A DNA stretch of 15,711 nt. It comes from Phialocephala subalpina (lineage: Eukaryota; Ascomycota; Leotiomycetes; Helotiales; Mollisiaceae). The DNA lies in assembly GCA_900073065.1 (NCBI GenBank), contig FJOG01000003.1, forward strand, positions 1,558,295 through 1,574,005, read 5' to 3'. Shown piece after piece: positions 15,190 through 15,711 of this stretch. A program made the position numbers and the translations under genes. Each line of letters starts with the position of its first letter. Position 1 is the stretch's first letter. The notes under the pieces are model-generated. The model searched no databases. It worked only from the letters and a program-made list of their open reading frames with translations, and was not told where the DNA came from.

Positions 15190-15711
15190 AGGACTCCTGG
15201 CTTCCGCCTCTTGCTATCTTGTTGTTTATATATAGCCAGTCACTATGCTTGAGGTGTGTCGGGCGAGAGTAGTGTGTAGAAATATAAGTGTGCGTTGGCT
15301 CGGCTTGTTCTTTGCATTGCGTTGTGATCGATGATCGAGTCTGTTAAATTACGAACTTCTCTTCTCATCTTCATAAAACCAGAGGAGTTCACTGGAGATA
15401 AATTATATAGTCGGAAGAGGCTGGCACAGCATACGTGTGGGCCGTGATACCGCTCTGTTCGGAGAGGAGGCAGGATGACTCTGGTTGTAATTGTGGTATT
15501 AATAGTATTCATCGTATCCTTTGTCACTGTGACTCCTTTTCTTGACTTTGTCTGCTGTTCGGCAAGTAGATATTGGGAGGTCTCGCTCGTATCTGCTATT
15601 GGTCCCAAGTCAGGCACGCTTTGATCGGGAAGACTCGACGCATCGCCAGCGAGCTGGGTCGTAGATCAGAGAACGTTTTGAGAGTTGAATACTTACCATT
15701 GACATTTAGCG
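15190..15711 (-). pseudogene. Second copy of family B (B'), 5' end outside window
   Basis: The minus strand has a GTAAGT donor at 15696 and a CAG acceptor at 15656-15654 (43-nt intron). A frame from 15653 to 15243 follows, containing LAGDASSLPDQS, GVTVTKDTMNTINTTITTR, VILPPLRTER and PHVC. This aligns with 6382-6088 of the left copy (FADDPSKLLDQ, DVTVTTRMLIP, ITLPSLQTDR, PHVC). Beyond PHVC the similarity moves to another frame (SSELLWFYEDEKRSS against RSELFLQNEDIERSLSS), as in the left copy. Nucleotide similarity continues weakly to about 15190, past a TATATA-type stretch shared with the left copy. The Cys-rich and Pro/Ser-rich parts are not found here. The first exon lies beyond the window. 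Function unknown. Confidence 0.55.

Overview
The window is nuclear DNA of a filamentous ascomycete (Pezizomycotina). The evidence is short spliceosomal introns with GTAAGT/GTGAGT donors, a Zn2Cys6 regulator with an Upc2-like C-terminal region, fungal-type SUMO, BCS1-like AAA and BTB fragments, and MITE-like inverted-repeat elements. The SUMO fragment fits Leotiomycetes/Eurotiomycetes best, but this is a guess from memory of the family. No bacterial features, CRISPR array, rRNA or tRNA were seen.

Only one gene is complete and apparently intact: a three-exon Zn2Cys6 transcription factor on the minus strand (12462-13721), with CGG-triplet palindromes just upstream of its start codon. A second gene at the left edge (minus strand, 1-1507, called family A here) has a clean start and one intron and runs out of the window. 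It encodes a basic, nuclear-looking protein with an alanine/acidic minisatellite. A short Gln-rich protein (family Q, 3332-3775) is supported by mostly synonymous differences from its second copy.

Most of the rest is a graveyard of broken gene pieces: a BTB domain with an internal stop (4339-4750), the front of a SUMO gene (4730-4894), a multi-exon cysteine-rich/Pro-Ser-rich gene with frameshifts (family B, 4994-6603), an NmrA-like dehydrogenase relic with two frameshifts (7454-8378), a truncated second copy of family A (8817-9413), a second, inverted copy of Q (9549-9824) fused to a deleted BCS1-like ATPase (9936-10374), and a second copy of B at the right edge (15190-15711).

Families A, Q and B therefore occur twice in the same left-to-right order (A about 1-1670, Q about 3200-3780, B about 5000-6600; then A' 8817, Q' 9549, B' 15190), with Q' flipped. 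The simplest reading is an old segmental duplication, or two copies of a larger gene-carrying element, later broken by deletions and insertions. Repeats between the genes include a 156-bp TA-flanked MITE (2101-2256), a pair of inverted 384/398-bp arms each ending in a 44-bp palindrome (10524-10907 and 11704-12101), an AT-rich inverted-repeat element between them (11181-11670), and a perfect 250-bp tandem duplication (14514-15013).
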